A DNA stretch of 64,000 nt from an uncultured Acetobacteroides sp. (lineage in GTDB: Bacteria; Bacteroidota; Bacteroidia; Bacteroidales; ZOR0009): the NCBI RefSeq assembly GCF_963678165.1, contig NZ_OY782755.1, positions 3,829,501 to 3,893,500 of the forward strand, given 5' to 3'. A program made the translations under genes and the position numbers. Shown piece after piece: positions 1 through 8,559 of this stretch (position 1 is the first letter of the stretch; the number at the start of each line of letters is the position of its first letter). The notes beneath the pieces were generated by a model that had not been told where the DNA came from, did not search any database, and saw nothing but the letters and a program-made list of their open reading frames with translations.

Positions 1-858
1 CTTGTTGTACTCGAACGAGCCAAAGGCCACCACCGGAATGTCGTTGGGTACCGAGATGTTGAGCTCCCTCAGCTTGTATATCAGGTGAAGCGCGTTCTGC
101 GGACGGGCAACGATCATGGCGTCGGGAGGCTCAGGCAGCGAGAGGAAGTAGTCGATGGCATGCTCCACCGAGCTGTCGTCGAGGTTGCAGTTCACCAGGT
201 ACTCCGGGCGCCAGGCGCGCCCAACCTTGTACACCGCCTGCTTCACCCCCTTAACGATCTCCTCGTAGATGGGGCAACGCCGATGCCCCATTAGAATCCC
301 AATTCTACTGGCGCCACCCGCAATAAACTTGCTGGCAGCCGAGAATGCGCCCTGGTAGTTGTCGGCAATTATCTTCGGAACGGGGAAGTCGAAGTTCACG
401 CGGTTAAAGCAAATAAGAGGAATCCCCGCATCAAGCAGGCTAGAGAAGTGGCTGTAGTCGTTCGTGTCCACCGCAGTGCATATAACCACCGCGGCAGGCT
501 TTATCTCAACCAGCCTCGCCACAATTTGCCGCTCCACCTCCGATCGGTTTTCGGAGAAAAACGCCGATACAATAATCCCCTTTGCCAACAATGCCGGCTG
601 CAGCTTCTCCAGCGCGGTCCTGTACATTCGGCTGTTCAGGTGAGGGCAAACCAGCGCAACAATTTGCCCGGACGATGCCAGCCTCTTCCCATAATCCGAC
701 ATGCCTGGCTTATAGCCCAACTCCTTCGCCTTTTTTAGCACCTTTTGCTTTGTAGCATCGCTAATACGAGGATGGTTGTTGAGCGCACGCGAAACGGTTG
801 AGACAGAGATGCCCAACTCAATTGCAATGTCATCAATGGTAATGTCCATTCGTTTCAT
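1..858 (-). CDS. LacI-family transcriptional regulator (3' end cut by window)
   Basis: The minus-strand frame is open from the ATG at 858 to the window edge, giving about 286 residues, so the C-terminal end is missing. The N-terminus (residues 4-28, ITIDDIAIELGISVSTVSRA) is the classic LacI helix-turn-helix and hinge entry. It is followed by the periplasmic-binding-protein-like effector domain (IVALVCPHLNSRMYRTALE, then the GRARLEYLVNCNLDD region). LacI-family proteins bind operators as dimers and release DNA on binding a sugar or related ligand; the ligand cannot be read here. I chose ATG 858 because the HTH begins four residues later. The target operon probably lies outside the window to the left. 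Family assignment is firm; regulon unknown. Confidence 0.9.
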   Translation of the reverse strand, partial: MKRMDITIDDIAIELGISVSTVSRALNNHPRISDATKQKVLKKAKELGYKPGMSDYGKRLASSGQIVALVCPHLNSRMYRTALEKLQPALLAKGIIVSAFFSENRSEVERQIVARLVEIKPAAVVICTAVDTNDYSHFSSLLDAGIPLICFNRVNFDFPVPKIIADNYQGAFSAASKFIAGGASRIGILMGHRRCPIYEEIVKGVKQAVYKVGRAWRPEYLVNCNLDDSSVEHAIDYFLSLPEPPDAMIVARPQNALHLIYKLRELNISVPNDIPVVAFGSFEYNK

Positions 859-1053
859 GCATCACTACATTTGGTTGCACAATTTTACAACAAAAAACCA
901 GATCAGCTGCAAACCATTGCCCAAATATCATTTTTAAACGATCAAATATCCCCCAAGCCCTCCTCGCTCAAAAGCTCTCGCTAGCTCCAACAAAATTATT
1001 GCCCGCTGCATATTCCATTATTTTACTATTTTAGCGCCCCAAAATACTTTGTC

Positions 1054-1542
1054 ATGCGCTACACCAAACTCCTTTTAGCATTTCTGTTCGCTCTATCGCT
1101 TGCCTCCTGTAGCAGCTACAAGGAGATTCGCGTCGAGAAGGTAACCAACGTTAACCTTCGAGAGTTTAGCGGCTCTACGGCCTACGTCGACCTAACGGTG
1201 CTGGTAAATAACCCAACAGGCAGCAAGGTAAACCTGAACAAGCTCGACATCGACATCAACCGCTTCGACAACAAGTTTGCGCACATCGAATCGCTTGAGA
1301 AGGTAGTAGTACCCGCCAAAAGCCATATCGAGACGACAATCCAGCTAAAGGTTCGCATTGTCAACATCCTTTCCTCTGGTTTCATCCTACTCACCCGCAA
1401 GTTCAACCCCGAGGACTACACGGCAAACGGCTACCTTAAGGTAAGCGCGTTCCCCTTCTCGAAGAAGATCAAGTTCGAAAACCAGAAGCTAACCAGCGCC
1501 ATAAAGGGGCTCGACAGCGTCTTAAAGTCGTCAACGAAGTAG
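1054..1542 (+). CDS. LEA14-like (late embryogenesis abundant type 2) lipoprotein
   Basis: A 162-residue protein with a lipoprotein signal peptide: MRYTKLLLAFLFALSLASC, with the lipobox Cys at residue 19. The mature part has the LEA14/WHy pattern: a beta strand with conserved 'V.V.NPTG..V.L..L...I' (residues 47-70), then a polar turn and 'VPAKSHIETTIQLKVRI'. LEA-2 domains are immunoglobulin-like beta sandwiches, and bacterial members are usually envelope lipoproteins of unknown role. It stands alone, followed by the promoter of the next gene. Annotation rests on fold-level motifs, so function is open. Confidence 0.7.
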   Translation: MRYTKLLLAFLFALSLASCSSYKEIRVEKVTNVNLREFSGSTAYVDLTVLVNNPTGSKVNLNKLDIDINRFDNKFAHIESLEKVVVPAKSHIETTIQLKVRIVNILSSGFILLTRKFNPEDYTANGYLKVSAFPFSKKIKFENQKLTSAIKGLDSVLKSSTK

Positions 1543-1597
1543 CAATTGTAGCAATACTTAACAGTGCCTTTCAACTCTATTACTGATTTGAATTTAC

Positions 1598-1605
1598 TAC
1601 ATTTG
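1598..1605 (+). promoter_or_regulatory. Bacteroidota -7 box (TACATTTG)
   Basis: TACATTTG matches the Bacteroidota -7 consensus TAnnTTTG and lies about 48 nt before the ATG of the SPOR-like gene. No good TTTG sits at the expected -33 distance, so this rests on the -7 box alone. Confidence 0.45.
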
Positions 1606-1652
1606 CAGCCGTTAAGACGTTCACCCTATTAAACTAACGGGTTTATCCTACC

Positions 1653-2129
1653 ATGAAACAACTCATTGCCGTAATTGCGATTCTAATAGTAGGATGCAGC
1701 ACAGGACGCGCACAAAACGCAACCACTGCCGACACCTTACGTGCAATACACTACAACATCTATACGAATCTTGCAGAGCCGGGTGCCAACGGAGCAACCG
1801 TTAAAATCGATCAGCCGCCATTCCTTAAGCAGGCGGTGACGCAGATGGCTGCAAAGAACGAGCGCACCTTTACCCAAAGCGGTTACCGGCTAAGAATATT
1901 CTCCGACAACAAGCAGAACTCGCGCCAGGAATCGGAATCGCTTGTGATGCAATTTGAGGTAAAGCATCCCGCCGTTAAGGCATACCGATCGTACTCCAGC
2001 CCCTACTTCCGCGTTTCGATCGGAGACTTTAGAACCTTAAACGAAGCAAAAGCCTTCTTAGAAGTCATTAAGTTCGAGTACCCAAAAGCATATCCTGTAA
2101 AGGAAAAAATTAACTTCCCACCCTTGTAG
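1653..2129 (+). CDS. Secreted SPOR-domain-like protein
   Basis: A 158-residue protein with a cleavable signal (MKQLIAVIAILIVGCSTGRAQ). There is a Cys at residue 15, but the stretch after it reads as signal-peptidase-I like (GRAQ), so it may be periplasmic rather than lipid-anchored. Residues about 80-155 fit a SPOR fold: 'YRLRIFSDNKQNSRQESE', later 'YRVSIGDFRTLNEAKAFL' style text (here FRVSIGDFRTLNEAKAFLEV). That is the usual 'V.vG.F.t..eA......l' signature. SPOR domains bind denuded septal peptidoglycan. The gene is monocistronic, with its own promoter and a terminator overlapping its stop codon. Confidence 0.7.
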   Translation: MKQLIAVIAILIVGCSTGRAQNATTADTLRAIHYNIYTNLAEPGANGATVKIDQPPFLKQAVTQMAAKNERTFTQSGYRLRIFSDNKQNSRQESESLVMQFEVKHPAVKAYRSYSSPYFRVSIGDFRTLNEAKAFLEVIKFEYPKAYPVKEKINFPPL

Positions 2130-2143
2130 TGGGATTTTTTATT
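2117..2143 (+). terminator. Rho-independent terminator overlapping the stop codon
   Basis: The stem CCCAC/GTGGG has a 7-nt loop that contains the TAG stop (2127-2129) and is followed by ATTTTTTATTT. The stem is short but the T-run is good. Confidence 0.6.
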
Positions 2144-2189
2144 TGTTGAAGAAAGAACACACAATAACAAACAGCAAACTAGTTGAAAG

Positions 2190-4082
2190 ATGAGCGATCA
2201 AATTAAGCACGAGTGCGGCATTGCCCTTATACGCCTTCGCAAACCGTTGGAGTACTACAAGGAAAAGTACGGCTCGTGGACTTATGGAATCCAAAAGTTG
2301 TACCTACTAATGGAAAAGCAGCACAACCGCGGTCAAGACGGCGCAGGCGTTGCCAGCGTTAAGATTGATCTTGCACCCGGCAAGCGCTACTTCGACCGCT
2401 ATCGTTCCAACCAGTCGACCCCTATCAAGGATGTTTTCGACAATATCCGCCAAGGATTTTCCAGCGCCGACAAGTCGCTCGTAGCCGACCCCGCTTGGGC
2501 TAAGGAAAACGTAAACTTTGCCGGGGAGCTCTACCTCGGGCACCTTCGCTACGGCACCTTCGGCAACCACTCCATCGACTTTGTGCACCCCGTGATGCGC
2601 GCCAACAACTGGCGTAGCCGCAGTTTGGTGCTGGCTGGCAACTTCAACCTTACCAACGTCGATGAGCTGTTCAACCGCTTGGTTGACCTTGGACAACATC
2701 CAAAAGATTTTACCGATACCGTTACCATTCTCGAGATGATGGGCTTCTTCCTCGATGAGGAAAACCAGATGCTCTTCCGCAAGTATAAGAACGAGGGATT
2801 CAACAATAAGGATATCTCGAAGCTCATCGAATCGAACATCGACATCCGCAAGGTGCTCGAAATTGCCACCAAGGATTTTGATGGTGGCTACGCCCTTGCC
2901 GGGTTAGTAGGCCATGGCGACGCCTTTGTTGCCCGCGACCCTTGGGGTATTCGCCCAGCCAACTACTATGTCGACGACGAAATTGTGGTGGTAGCCTCGG
3001 AGCGTGCCGTTATTCAAACCGTAATGAATGTTCCCGCCACCGAAGTTCATCAGGTTAAGCCGGGTACTGCACTTATCATACGCAAGAATGGCGATGTTGC
3101 CATCGAACAGATTCGCGTTCCTCAGGAGCGTAAGTCGTGCTCGTTCGAGCGCATCTACTTCTCGCGCGGAACCGACAAGAATATCTACCTCGAGCGTAAG
3201 GGACTAGGCGCCGGCGTGGTTAACCAAGTGCTTAAGGCTGTTGACCACGACATAAAGAACACCGTCTTCTCCTTTATTCCGAATACTGCTGAAACCGCTT
3301 TCTACGGTCTTGTTGAAGGCGTAGAGAAGTATATGGCAGAGCAAAAGAAGCAGCAGATCATTGAGGCAAACGGCAACATCACCCAAGAACGTTTGATAGA
3401 GATCATCTCCGAACGCCCACGTATCGAGAAGATCGCCGTGAAGGACGTTAAGTTGCGCACCTTCATTACCCAAGATCAGGATCGCGACGACATGGTTGCC
3501 CACGTGTACGACATCACCTACGGTACCGTTAATCCCGACATCGACAACTTGGTTATAATCGACGACTCCATCGTTCGCGGAACTACGCTCCGCCAGAGCA
3601 TCCTGCGCATGCTCGACCGCCTCGACCCCAAAAAGATTGTGGTGGTAAGCTCGGCACCTCAAATTCGCTACCCCGACTGCTACGGCATAGATATGACCAA
3701 GATGGGCGACTTTATCGCCTTCACCGCAGCCATCGAATTGCTAAAGGATACAGGGAAAGCCAACGTTATCGAAGATGTTTACCAGCGTTGTAAGGCTCAG
3801 CAGTACCTGCCAAAGGAGGAAATCATCAACCACGTAAAGGATATCTACCGTCCGTTTACCGACGAGCAAATCTCCAATAAAATTGCCGAGATTCTTCGTC
3901 CTGCCGAAATGAAGGCAGACCTAGAAATCGTCTACCAAACCATTGAAGGACTTCACGAGGCTTGTCCAAACGACCTTGGCGATTGGTACTTTACCGGCAA
4001 CTACCCCACCGATGGCGGCAACCGCGTTGTAAATACCGCGTTTATCAACTTTATCGAGGGTGTAAACAAAAGGGCTTACTAG
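2190..4082 (+). CDS. Long PurF-like amidophosphoribosyltransferase (class II GATase + PRTase)
   Basis: This 630-residue protein joins an N-terminal class II glutamine amidotransferase domain to a C-terminal phosphoribosyltransferase domain, the architecture of amidophosphoribosyltransferase (PRPP + Gln to phosphoribosylamine, first step of purine synthesis). The catalytic Cys is Cys9 (HECGIALIR), so an 8-residue leader would have to be removed, as for the B. subtilis PurF propeptide. The NRGQDGAG motif follows near residue 47. The PRPP loop VIIDDSIVRGTT is at about residues 453-464. At 630 residues it is much longer than classical PurF (about 470-500), with an insertion (residues about 380-430) between the domains. 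Bacteroidota often carry this long version in addition to a standard PurF, so I leave the symbol empty. It is flanked by palindromic repeats downstream. Confidence 0.85.
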   Translation: MSDQIKHECGIALIRLRKPLEYYKEKYGSWTYGIQKLYLLMEKQHNRGQDGAGVASVKIDLAPGKRYFDRYRSNQSTPIKDVFDNIRQGFSSADKSLVADPAWAKENVNFAGELYLGHLRYGTFGNHSIDFVHPVMRANNWRSRSLVLAGNFNLTNVDELFNRLVDLGQHPKDFTDTVTILEMMGFFLDEENQMLFRKYKNEGFNNKDISKLIESNIDIRKVLEIATKDFDGGYALAGLVGHGDAFVARDPWGIRPANYYVDDEIVVVASERAVIQTVMNVPATEVHQVKPGTALIIRKNGDVAIEQIRVPQERKSCSFERIYFSRGTDKNIYLERKGLGAGVVNQVLKAVDHDIKNTVFSFIPNTAETAFYGLVEGVEKYMAEQKKQQIIEANGNITQERLIEIISERPRIEKIAVKDVKLRTFITQDQDRDDMVAHVYDITYGTVNPDIDNLVIIDDSIVRGTTLRQSILRMLDRLDPKKIVVVSSAPQIRYPDCYGIDMTKMGDFIAFTAAIELLKDTGKANVIEDVYQRCKAQQYLPKEEIINHVKDIYRPFTDEQISNKIAEILRPAEMKADLEIVYQTIEGLHEACPNDLGDWYFTGNYPTDGGNRVVNTAFINFIEGVNKRAY

Positions 4083-4092
4083 GATTAGGTTC

Positions 4093-4165
4093 GTAGGGGC
4101 AGAAATTTTTCTGTTCCTATAGCTAGATGAATATTTTATGGGGGCAGATAATCATCTGCCCCTAC
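4093..4165. repeat. Two GGGG...CCCC palindromic units (REP-like / terminator)
   Basis: Two hairpins follow the PurF-like gene. The first (4093-4120) is imperfect: GTAGGGGCAGAAA pairs with TTTTTCTGTTCCTAT using G-U pairs. The second (4140-4165) is nearly perfect: GGGGCAGAT, loop AATC, ATCTGCCCC then TAC and a short T-run. A third relative with different inner arms lies at 15563-15586. The shared outer GGGG/CCCCTAC ends suggest a dispersed palindromic repeat that may also act as a terminator. Confidence 0.65.
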
Positions 4166-4199
4166 TTTTATTTGGGGACATAATCGGCTGAATTGAATA

Positions 4200-4231
4200 T
4201 TTGCAATGCCAACGTAAACGCATTACTTTTG
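4200..4231 (+). promoter_or_regulatory. Bacteroidota promoter TTTG-N20-TACTTTTG
   Basis: A TTTG at 4200-4203 and a TACTTTTG at 4224-4231 are separated by 20 nt, a full match to the Bacteroidota primary-sigma consensus. The start would fall 10-15 nt before ATG 4259 or a little earlier, giving a short leader. This promoter argues against the upstream ATG at 4193. Confidence 0.75.
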
Positions 4232-4258
4232 CCTCCCACAATTCAAAAAAGAATAATC

Positions 4259-4654
4259 ATGTTTCAACAATACACTGCTCCCATCGGGCAATTTGGAAGC
4301 GCCTATGCGCTCTTAGAGGCTACCGAAAAGGATAAAAAGGTTTCCATAGAGTACTACCTTATCTTTAAAGATGGCGAAACACCCTACATTAAGGGTGGCG
4401 TACTCGAGGTGGAGACTGTGCTCGATCAAACAATGCAAACCTACGTAGAGGAACATGTTGCCGAATCGTTACCCTATATGGTTCTCCGCTACCTGGTAGA
4501 CAACCGAGAACCTTCAGAACTAGAGAATCTGCCTGAAGTTGTTTTTACCGAAACTGCCGATGCCGCTACCACCATCAAGGCTAGCTTCCCTGATTACGCG
4601 AAGCTGATTGCCGAGAAAACCCAATCGGAACAAATTAGGCAAGCGCTAAAATAA
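4259..4654 (+). CDS. Conserved-looking hypothetical protein (131 aa)
   Basis: I do not recognise a family. The protein has 131 residues and is acidic and soluble, with no signal or membrane segment. It has an alternating beta pattern in the first half ('VSIEYYLIFKDGETPYIKGGVLEVE') and a helical C-terminus ('YAKLIAEKTQSEQIRQALK'). I chose ATG 4259 rather than 4193 because the promoter TTTG-N20-TACTTTTG (4200-4231) lies between the two. Its own promoter and the downstream hairpin make it monocistronic. Confidence 0.7.
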   Translation: MFQQYTAPIGQFGSAYALLEATEKDKKVSIEYYLIFKDGETPYIKGGVLEVETVLDQTMQTYVEEHVAESLPYMVLRYLVDNREPSELENLPEVVFTETADAATTIKASFPDYAKLIAEKTQSEQIRQALK

Positions 4655-4658
4655 AAAA

Positions 4659-4690
4659 GAAGAAGGATGCAAGCTATCGCATCCCTCTTC
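4659..4690. terminator. Bidirectional terminator between convergent genes
   Basis: A 12-bp stem GAAGAAGGATGC / GCATCCCTCTTC with an 8-nt loop. It is flanked by an A-run on the left (T-run for the minus strand) and TTATAT on the right. It separates the plus-strand hypothetical gene from the minus-strand ABC-F gene. Confidence 0.75.
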
Positions 4691-4717
4691 TTATATAATA
4701 TTCAAATCCTAGCAGCG

Positions 4718-6355
4718 CTAGTTCTTCCGCTCAATCTCCCTCAAATTCTCCATCTTCTTTACCTCTAGGAAGTACTTGATATCGCCCAAGTGCTCCTTCA
4801 CACGCTTGTTGCCAAACTCGTACACCTTGCTCACGAGGCCGTCGAGGAAGTCGCGGTCGTGCGAAACGACAATGAGCGTACCGTCGTAGTCTTTGAGAGC
4901 TTCCTTTAGGATATCCTTCGTTTTTAGGTCGAGGTGATTGGTGGGCTCATCGAGGATGAGAAGGTTGACGGGCTCCAGCAGCAACTTAATCATGGCTAAG
5001 CGGGTGCGCTCGCCGCCCGATAGCACCTTCACCTTCTTGGCAGAGTTGTCGCCACCAAACATGAAGGCACCGAGGATATCCTTTATCTTATTGCGGATGT
5101 CGCCCCTGGCCACATCGTCGATGGTTTGGAAAACGGTAAGATCCTCGTCGAGCAGTGATGCCTGATTCTGGGCAAAGTAGCCGATCATTACATTATGTCC
5201 GAGCGTTAGCGTGCCCTCATGGTCTATCTCCTTCATGATGGACTTCACCATGGTCGATTTTCCCTCGCCGTTCTTGCCCACGAAGGCCACGCGCTCGCCG
5301 CGCTCGATGGTGAACGAGGCGTTCTGGTACACCAGGTGATCACCGTAGTTCTTGCTCACGCCCTCGGCAATAACGGGGTAACTGCCCGCACGGGGCGATG
5401 GCGGAAACTTGAGGCGAAGCGCCGAAGTATCCTCCTCGTCGATCTCCACAATCTCGAGCTTCTCCAGCATCTTTACGCGCGACTGCACCTGTAAGGTTTT
5501 AGAATAAGTTCCCTTAAAGCGATCGATGAACACCTGCGTATCGGCTATCATCTTCTGCTGATCGTCGTACTGCTTCTGCTGCTGCTCGCGGCGCTCCTTG
5601 CGCAGCACCAGGTACTCGGAGTAGTTTACCTTGTAGTCGTAAATGCGGCCCATGGTTACCTCGATGGTACGGGTGGTGATGTTATCAACAAAAGCCCTAT
5701 CGTGGCTGATAACGATTACCGCCTTGGCGCTGTTGATGAGAAACTCCTCGAGCCACTGAATCGACTCGATGTCCATGTGGTTGGTGGGCTCGTCGAGCAG
5801 GATGAGGTCGGGCTTTTGCAGCAGAATCTTGGCCAGCTCGATGCGCATGCGCCATCCGCCGCTAAAGTCGCCGGTTGGACGGGTGAAGTCCTCGCGAACG
5901 AAGCCTAAGCCGAGCAGAATCTTCTCCACCTCGGCATCATAGTTGATATCCTCGATGGTGTAGAACTTCTCGCTGAGGGTCGACACCTCCTCGATGAGGC
6001 GCGAGTACTCGTCGCTCTCGTAGTCGGTGCGGGCGCCCAGTTCGTCGTTGATCTCCTGGATGCGGCGCTCCATCTCGTGAATCTGCGAAAAGGCCATCGA
6101 GGCCTCCTCGAACACGGTGCGCGTGTTCTCGGTCATCAGGTGCTGGGGCAGGTAGGCGATTACGGCATCCTTGGGGGCCGATACGCGCCCCGATGAGGGC
6201 TGACGAACGCCTGCCAGTATCTTTAGCAGGGTAGACTTGCCGGCACCGTTCTTGCCCATCAGGGCGATACGGTCCTTCTCGTTCACCACAAACGTCACAT
6301 CCTTAAACAGGGTGGTTCCCCCAAACTCTACGCCAAGCCCATCTGCTGCAATCAT
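4718..6355 (-). CDS. ABC-F family ATPase (ribosome-associated type)
   Basis: A 545-residue protein with two tandem ABC ATPase domains and no membrane segments. Walker A1 is GKNGAGKST (residues 34-42), signature 1 is FSGGWRMR, and Walker B1 is LILLDEPTNHMD. The interdomain linker is long, charged and helical (about residues 235-290, 'LRKERREQQQKQYDDQQKM'). Walker A2 is GKNGEGKST, signature 2 is LSGGERTRLAM, and Walker B2 is LLILDEPTNHLD. ABC-F proteins act on translating ribosomes (EttA, YbiT, Uup types, or antibiotic target protection), not in transport. The short arm and the housekeeping setting fit a YbiT/YheS-like factor better than a resistance protein. Downstream gene convergent; transcribed alone. 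Confidence 0.9.
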   Translation of the reverse strand: MIAADGLGVEFGGTTLFKDVTFVVNEKDRIALMGKNGAGKSTLLKILAGVRQPSSGRVSAPKDAVIAYLPQHLMTENTRTVFEEASMAFSQIHEMERRIQEINDELGARTDYESDEYSRLIEEVSTLSEKFYTIEDINYDAEVEKILLGLGFVREDFTRPTGDFSGGWRMRIELAKILLQKPDLILLDEPTNHMDIESIQWLEEFLINSAKAVIVISHDRAFVDNITTRTIEVTMGRIYDYKVNYSEYLVLRKERREQQQKQYDDQQKMIADTQVFIDRFKGTYSKTLQVQSRVKMLEKLEIVEIDEEDTSALRLKFPPSPRAGSYPVIAEGVSKNYGDHLVYQNASFTIERGERVAFVGKNGEGKSTMVKSIMKEIDHEGTLTLGHNVMIGYFAQNQASLLDEDLTVFQTIDDVARGDIRNKIKDILGAFMFGGDNSAKKVKVLSGGERTRLAMIKLLLEPVNLLILDEPTNHLDLKTKDILKEALKDYDGTLIVVSHDRDFLDGLVSKVYEFGNKRVKEHLGDIKYFLEVKKMENLREIERKN

Positions 6356-6387
6356 CTCTGCTATTTAAATTTGAGGCGCAAAGATAG

Positions 6388-6545
6388 AAAAACGGATCAC
6401 GGATTAAGCGGATTAGGCAGATTTACACAGATTTTAAGTGAACCACGAAGAGCACAAAAACAATTTCAAGGGAAATAATACGATTAACCAACAAGGCTAA
6501 CTCAGGGCTCGTGATCCTCCCGCTCAGGCGGGAGGGTAGGGGTGG
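6388..6545. repeat. Intergenic Bacteroidota-type repeats and a C/G hairpin
   Basis: Upstream of the ABC-F gene is a stretch of GGATT-rich short repeats (ACGGATC, ACGGATT, AGCGGATT, ACACAGATT), followed by 'ACCACGAAGAGCAC'. A perfect 8-bp hairpin CCTCCCGC-TCAG-GCGGGAGG lies at 6516-6535, ending in GTAGGGGTGGGTT. Strings of this kind recur in noncoding DNA of many Bacteroidota; similar GGATT text recurs here at 15520-15541. I see no gene in this stretch. Confidence 0.5.
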
Positions 6546-6591
6546 GTTAGGTTGCTATCCGAAGCCGAAGTGAATCTACGTAAATACTCTA

Positions 6592-6624
6592 CAAAAAAAG
6601 GCAACGCCTTCCAGCGCTGCCTTT
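6592..6624 (-). terminator. Terminator of the DUF5329-like gene
   Basis: Read on the minus strand, AAAGGCAGCGC pairs with GCGTTGCCTTT (one mismatch) around a 6-nt loop and runs into a seven-T stretch. It lies just after the stop of the gene at 6632. Confidence 0.75.
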
Positions 6625-6631
6625 ATACTAT

Positions 6632-7012
6632 CTACTTTTTAGGAGCCGTTATTTCCTTAAGCCTTTGGGTAAAGAACGCCTTGGTGGCAACCTTTCGCCC
6701 ATCGGAAAGCTTAATGTGGTACTCCTCGCCGCTTAGGTACGATTTAGAGCCTACCACCTCTATAAAGTCTTGAGCCGTTTTTACCCGGCTACCGGCTTTC
6801 CCCCACTTCATGCGGAGGTGATCAGCCGCTTTTGCAGCATCGTAGTACGAGCCATTTCGGTAGAATTGCGCTCCCTTTAGCTGCTGAACCGACTGGATCA
6901 GCGCCTCTATCTTCTGTTTTTCGGAAAGTTTAGCCTGAGCGCTAACGCGTGTGCCAATGGTCATCAATGTAACAAGGGCAATCGACGCAATGAGTAAAGC
7001 TTTGAACTTCAT
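6632..7012 (-). CDS. DUF5329-like secreted protein
   Basis: A 126-residue protein with a signal peptide (residues 1-25, ending VSAQA). The mature part carries a motif I associate with DUF5329: 'FYRNGSYYDAAKAADHLRMKW', then 'TAQDFIEVVGSKSYLSGEEYHIKLSDG'. No catalytic residues can be inferred, and the family has no assigned function that I know of. It lies 24 nt downstream of the glutathionylspermidine-synthase-like gene on the same strand and ends in its own terminator, so it may be the last gene of that transcript. Confidence 0.65.
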   Translation of the reverse strand: MKFKALLIASIALVTLMTIGTRVSAQAKLSEKQKIEALIQSVQQLKGAQFYRNGSYYDAAKAADHLRMKWGKAGSRVKTAQDFIEVVGSKSYLSGEEYHIKLSDGRKVATKAFFTQRLKEITAPKK

Positions 7013-7036
7013 AAGTCTCCTCTATGTATTGTTTGG

Positions 7037-8194
7037 TTAAATTATAACATGCGGCACAAAGTTGCTGGTATTGGCGGTGATCATCGACACATCCTCTCGA
7101 ATGCCGATGCCCACGGGCTCGTGGTTAACCAGCCAAGCGCCAACTATAGGGTAAACGTTCCCCCTATCCGAAGGGAAGGCGGCAAGATTGGCCAGCTTCT
7201 GATAAATGTAGCCCTCCTCGCCATAGTCGCCTCCAGAGGAGGCAAGCACCTCGTTGAAGGCTCCGACCAGCTCAACATTAGCCCCCTCGCGCGCGAGCAG
7301 CGGCTTACGCGCATATCCGCAGGTAGGCTCGCTGCGCCTAAACTCCTCGATTGAACCGAAAGCGGGCAGCAGGTACTCGTTGCCGGGAAACATTTCCCAA
7401 AGCACCGTCAGGATCATCTTATTGGATAGAATCATCTTCCAAGGAGGTTCAATAATATGGGTGATGGAGCTCATTATAGAGCGCCCAAACTCCTCGTGTA
7501 CCATCCACTCCCAAGGGTAAAGCTTAAAGAGGTGAAGGATGGGCTCATCCTCCATTCCAACAAACTGGCCGGCATCGGTAACGCCAATCTCGCGAATATC
7601 AAGCAGGCGCGTGGCGATACCCGCCTGCGTGGCGCAGTCGCGAAGGTACTCGGTGGTAACCAGATCTTCGGGCATGCTGGTGATGCAGGCAAAGTGGAGC
7701 AGGTTCTTGTCGAGGCAGTACCGGTCGATCTCCCTAAAGTGGTCGATCAGGCTCTCGTGGATGGAGTTGTACTGGTCGAGCCGGGGGAATACCTCCTCCT
7801 TCCACATCCACTGGAATACGGAGGCCTCGAAGAGCGAGGTGGGCGTGTCGGCGTTATACTCCAGCAGCTTGATGTTGCTGCCGTCGTAGGCCAAATCCAT
7901 CCTTCCGTAGATGGAGGCGTGCTCCTGCTCCCAGCTCACCTCTATGGCCGGGCGGATGTACTCGGGGATATGGAATCGGTCGTAATCCTTTTGGGAGATG
8001 ACCTGCTCCACCGCCTGTAGGCACATCTCGCTGATGGCCTTGGTGGCGGCGTAGAGGCGCTCCACCTCGTACGGCGAGAAGGAGTAGTAGGCCGCCTCGT
8101 TCCAGTAGCCGTTGCCAACCGAGTGGAAGGTGAAGCCTACCTCCTGCGCCTTCTGCTGCCAGTCGGGGCGTGGGGTGATGCTGTTTCGGAACAT
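7037..8194 (-). CDS. Glutathionylspermidine synthase-like ATP-grasp ligase (YgiC/YjfC type)
   Basis: 385 residues matching the preATP-grasp/ATP-grasp synthetase domain of glutathionylspermidine synthase, without the amidase half. Hallmarks are 'YWNEAAYYSF', 'YGRMDLAYDGSNIKLLEYNADTPTSLFEA' (the ENADTPT-like motif), 'HEEFGRSIM', 'ILSNKMILTVLWEMFPGNEYLLPA' and the late 'EEGYIYQKLANLAAF'. Stand-alone YgiC/YjfC-type proteins are thought to form peptide bonds, but their substrates are uncertain; actual glutathionylspermidine synthesis is not implied in a Bacteroidota. The gene immediately upstream (3-nt gap) encodes a small lipoprotein with a YgiB-like glycine-rich tail, which recalls the E. coli ygiB-ygiC pair. 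Confidence 0.85.
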   Translation of the reverse strand: MFRNSITPRPDWQQKAQEVGFTFHSVGNGYWNEAAYYSFSPYEVERLYAATKAISEMCLQAVEQVISQKDYDRFHIPEYIRPAIEVSWEQEHASIYGRMDLAYDGSNIKLLEYNADTPTSLFEASVFQWMWKEEVFPRLDQYNSIHESLIDHFREIDRYCLDKNLLHFACITSMPEDLVTTEYLRDCATQAGIATRLLDIREIGVTDAGQFVGMEDEPILHLFKLYPWEWMVHEEFGRSIMSSITHIIEPPWKMILSNKMILTVLWEMFPGNEYLLPAFGSIEEFRRSEPTCGYARKPLLAREGANVELVGAFNEVLASSGGDYGEEGYIYQKLANLAAFPSDRGNVYPIVGAWLVNHEPVGIGIREDVSMITANTSNFVPHVII

Positions 8195-8196
8195 CG

Positions 8197-8553
8197 CTAG
8201 GTGGCTGATGAGTGAAACCCGCTGCTGCCAAATCCGCCACGCGACATCACCACAGGAGCCGAGTGCGCCGAGGCATGGAACGATCCGCTGCGAACGTTCA
8301 TCGCCTTCCCCCTATCGGTACCGCTAAAGTACGAGCGGGCGGTTGGCGAGTCGTAGCCGCCATGGAAGTAGTGCCCCGCCGCCATAAAGAATAGCGGATA
8401 AAAGACGTGCGTATTGTGGTTTCCGTAGGGCTTGTAGGTAGAATCGGCGCTGGTGCGGATGTAGGTGTTGCTGTTGGCCATCGGCTTATCGTCCTTACAT
8501 CCGTGAAGGCCAACGGCAATAAAGGGAACGAGCAATAACTTCTTGTTCTTCAT
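8197..8553 (-). CDS. Small lipoprotein, possibly YgiB-like partner of the ligase
   Basis: 118 residues with a lipoprotein signal (MKNKKLLLVPFIAVGLHGC, Cys at 19). The mature chain is rich in Tyr, His, Ser and Gly and ends in RGGFGSSGFHSSAT, which resembles the Gly/Ser tail of YgiB-type (DUF1190) lipoproteins. Only 2 nt separate it from the ligase start, so the pair is almost surely co-transcribed and perhaps coupled. The tail could be a substrate for the ligase, but that is speculation. Assignment to DUF1190 is weak because the protein is shorter than YgiB. Confidence 0.6.
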   Translation of the reverse strand: MKNKKLLLVPFIAVGLHGCKDDKPMANSNTYIRTSADSTYKPYGNHNTHVFYPLFFMAAGHYFHGGYDSPTARSYFSGTDRGKAMNVRSGSFHASAHSAPVVMSRGGFGSSGFHSSAT

Positions 8554-8559
8554 GGCCGC

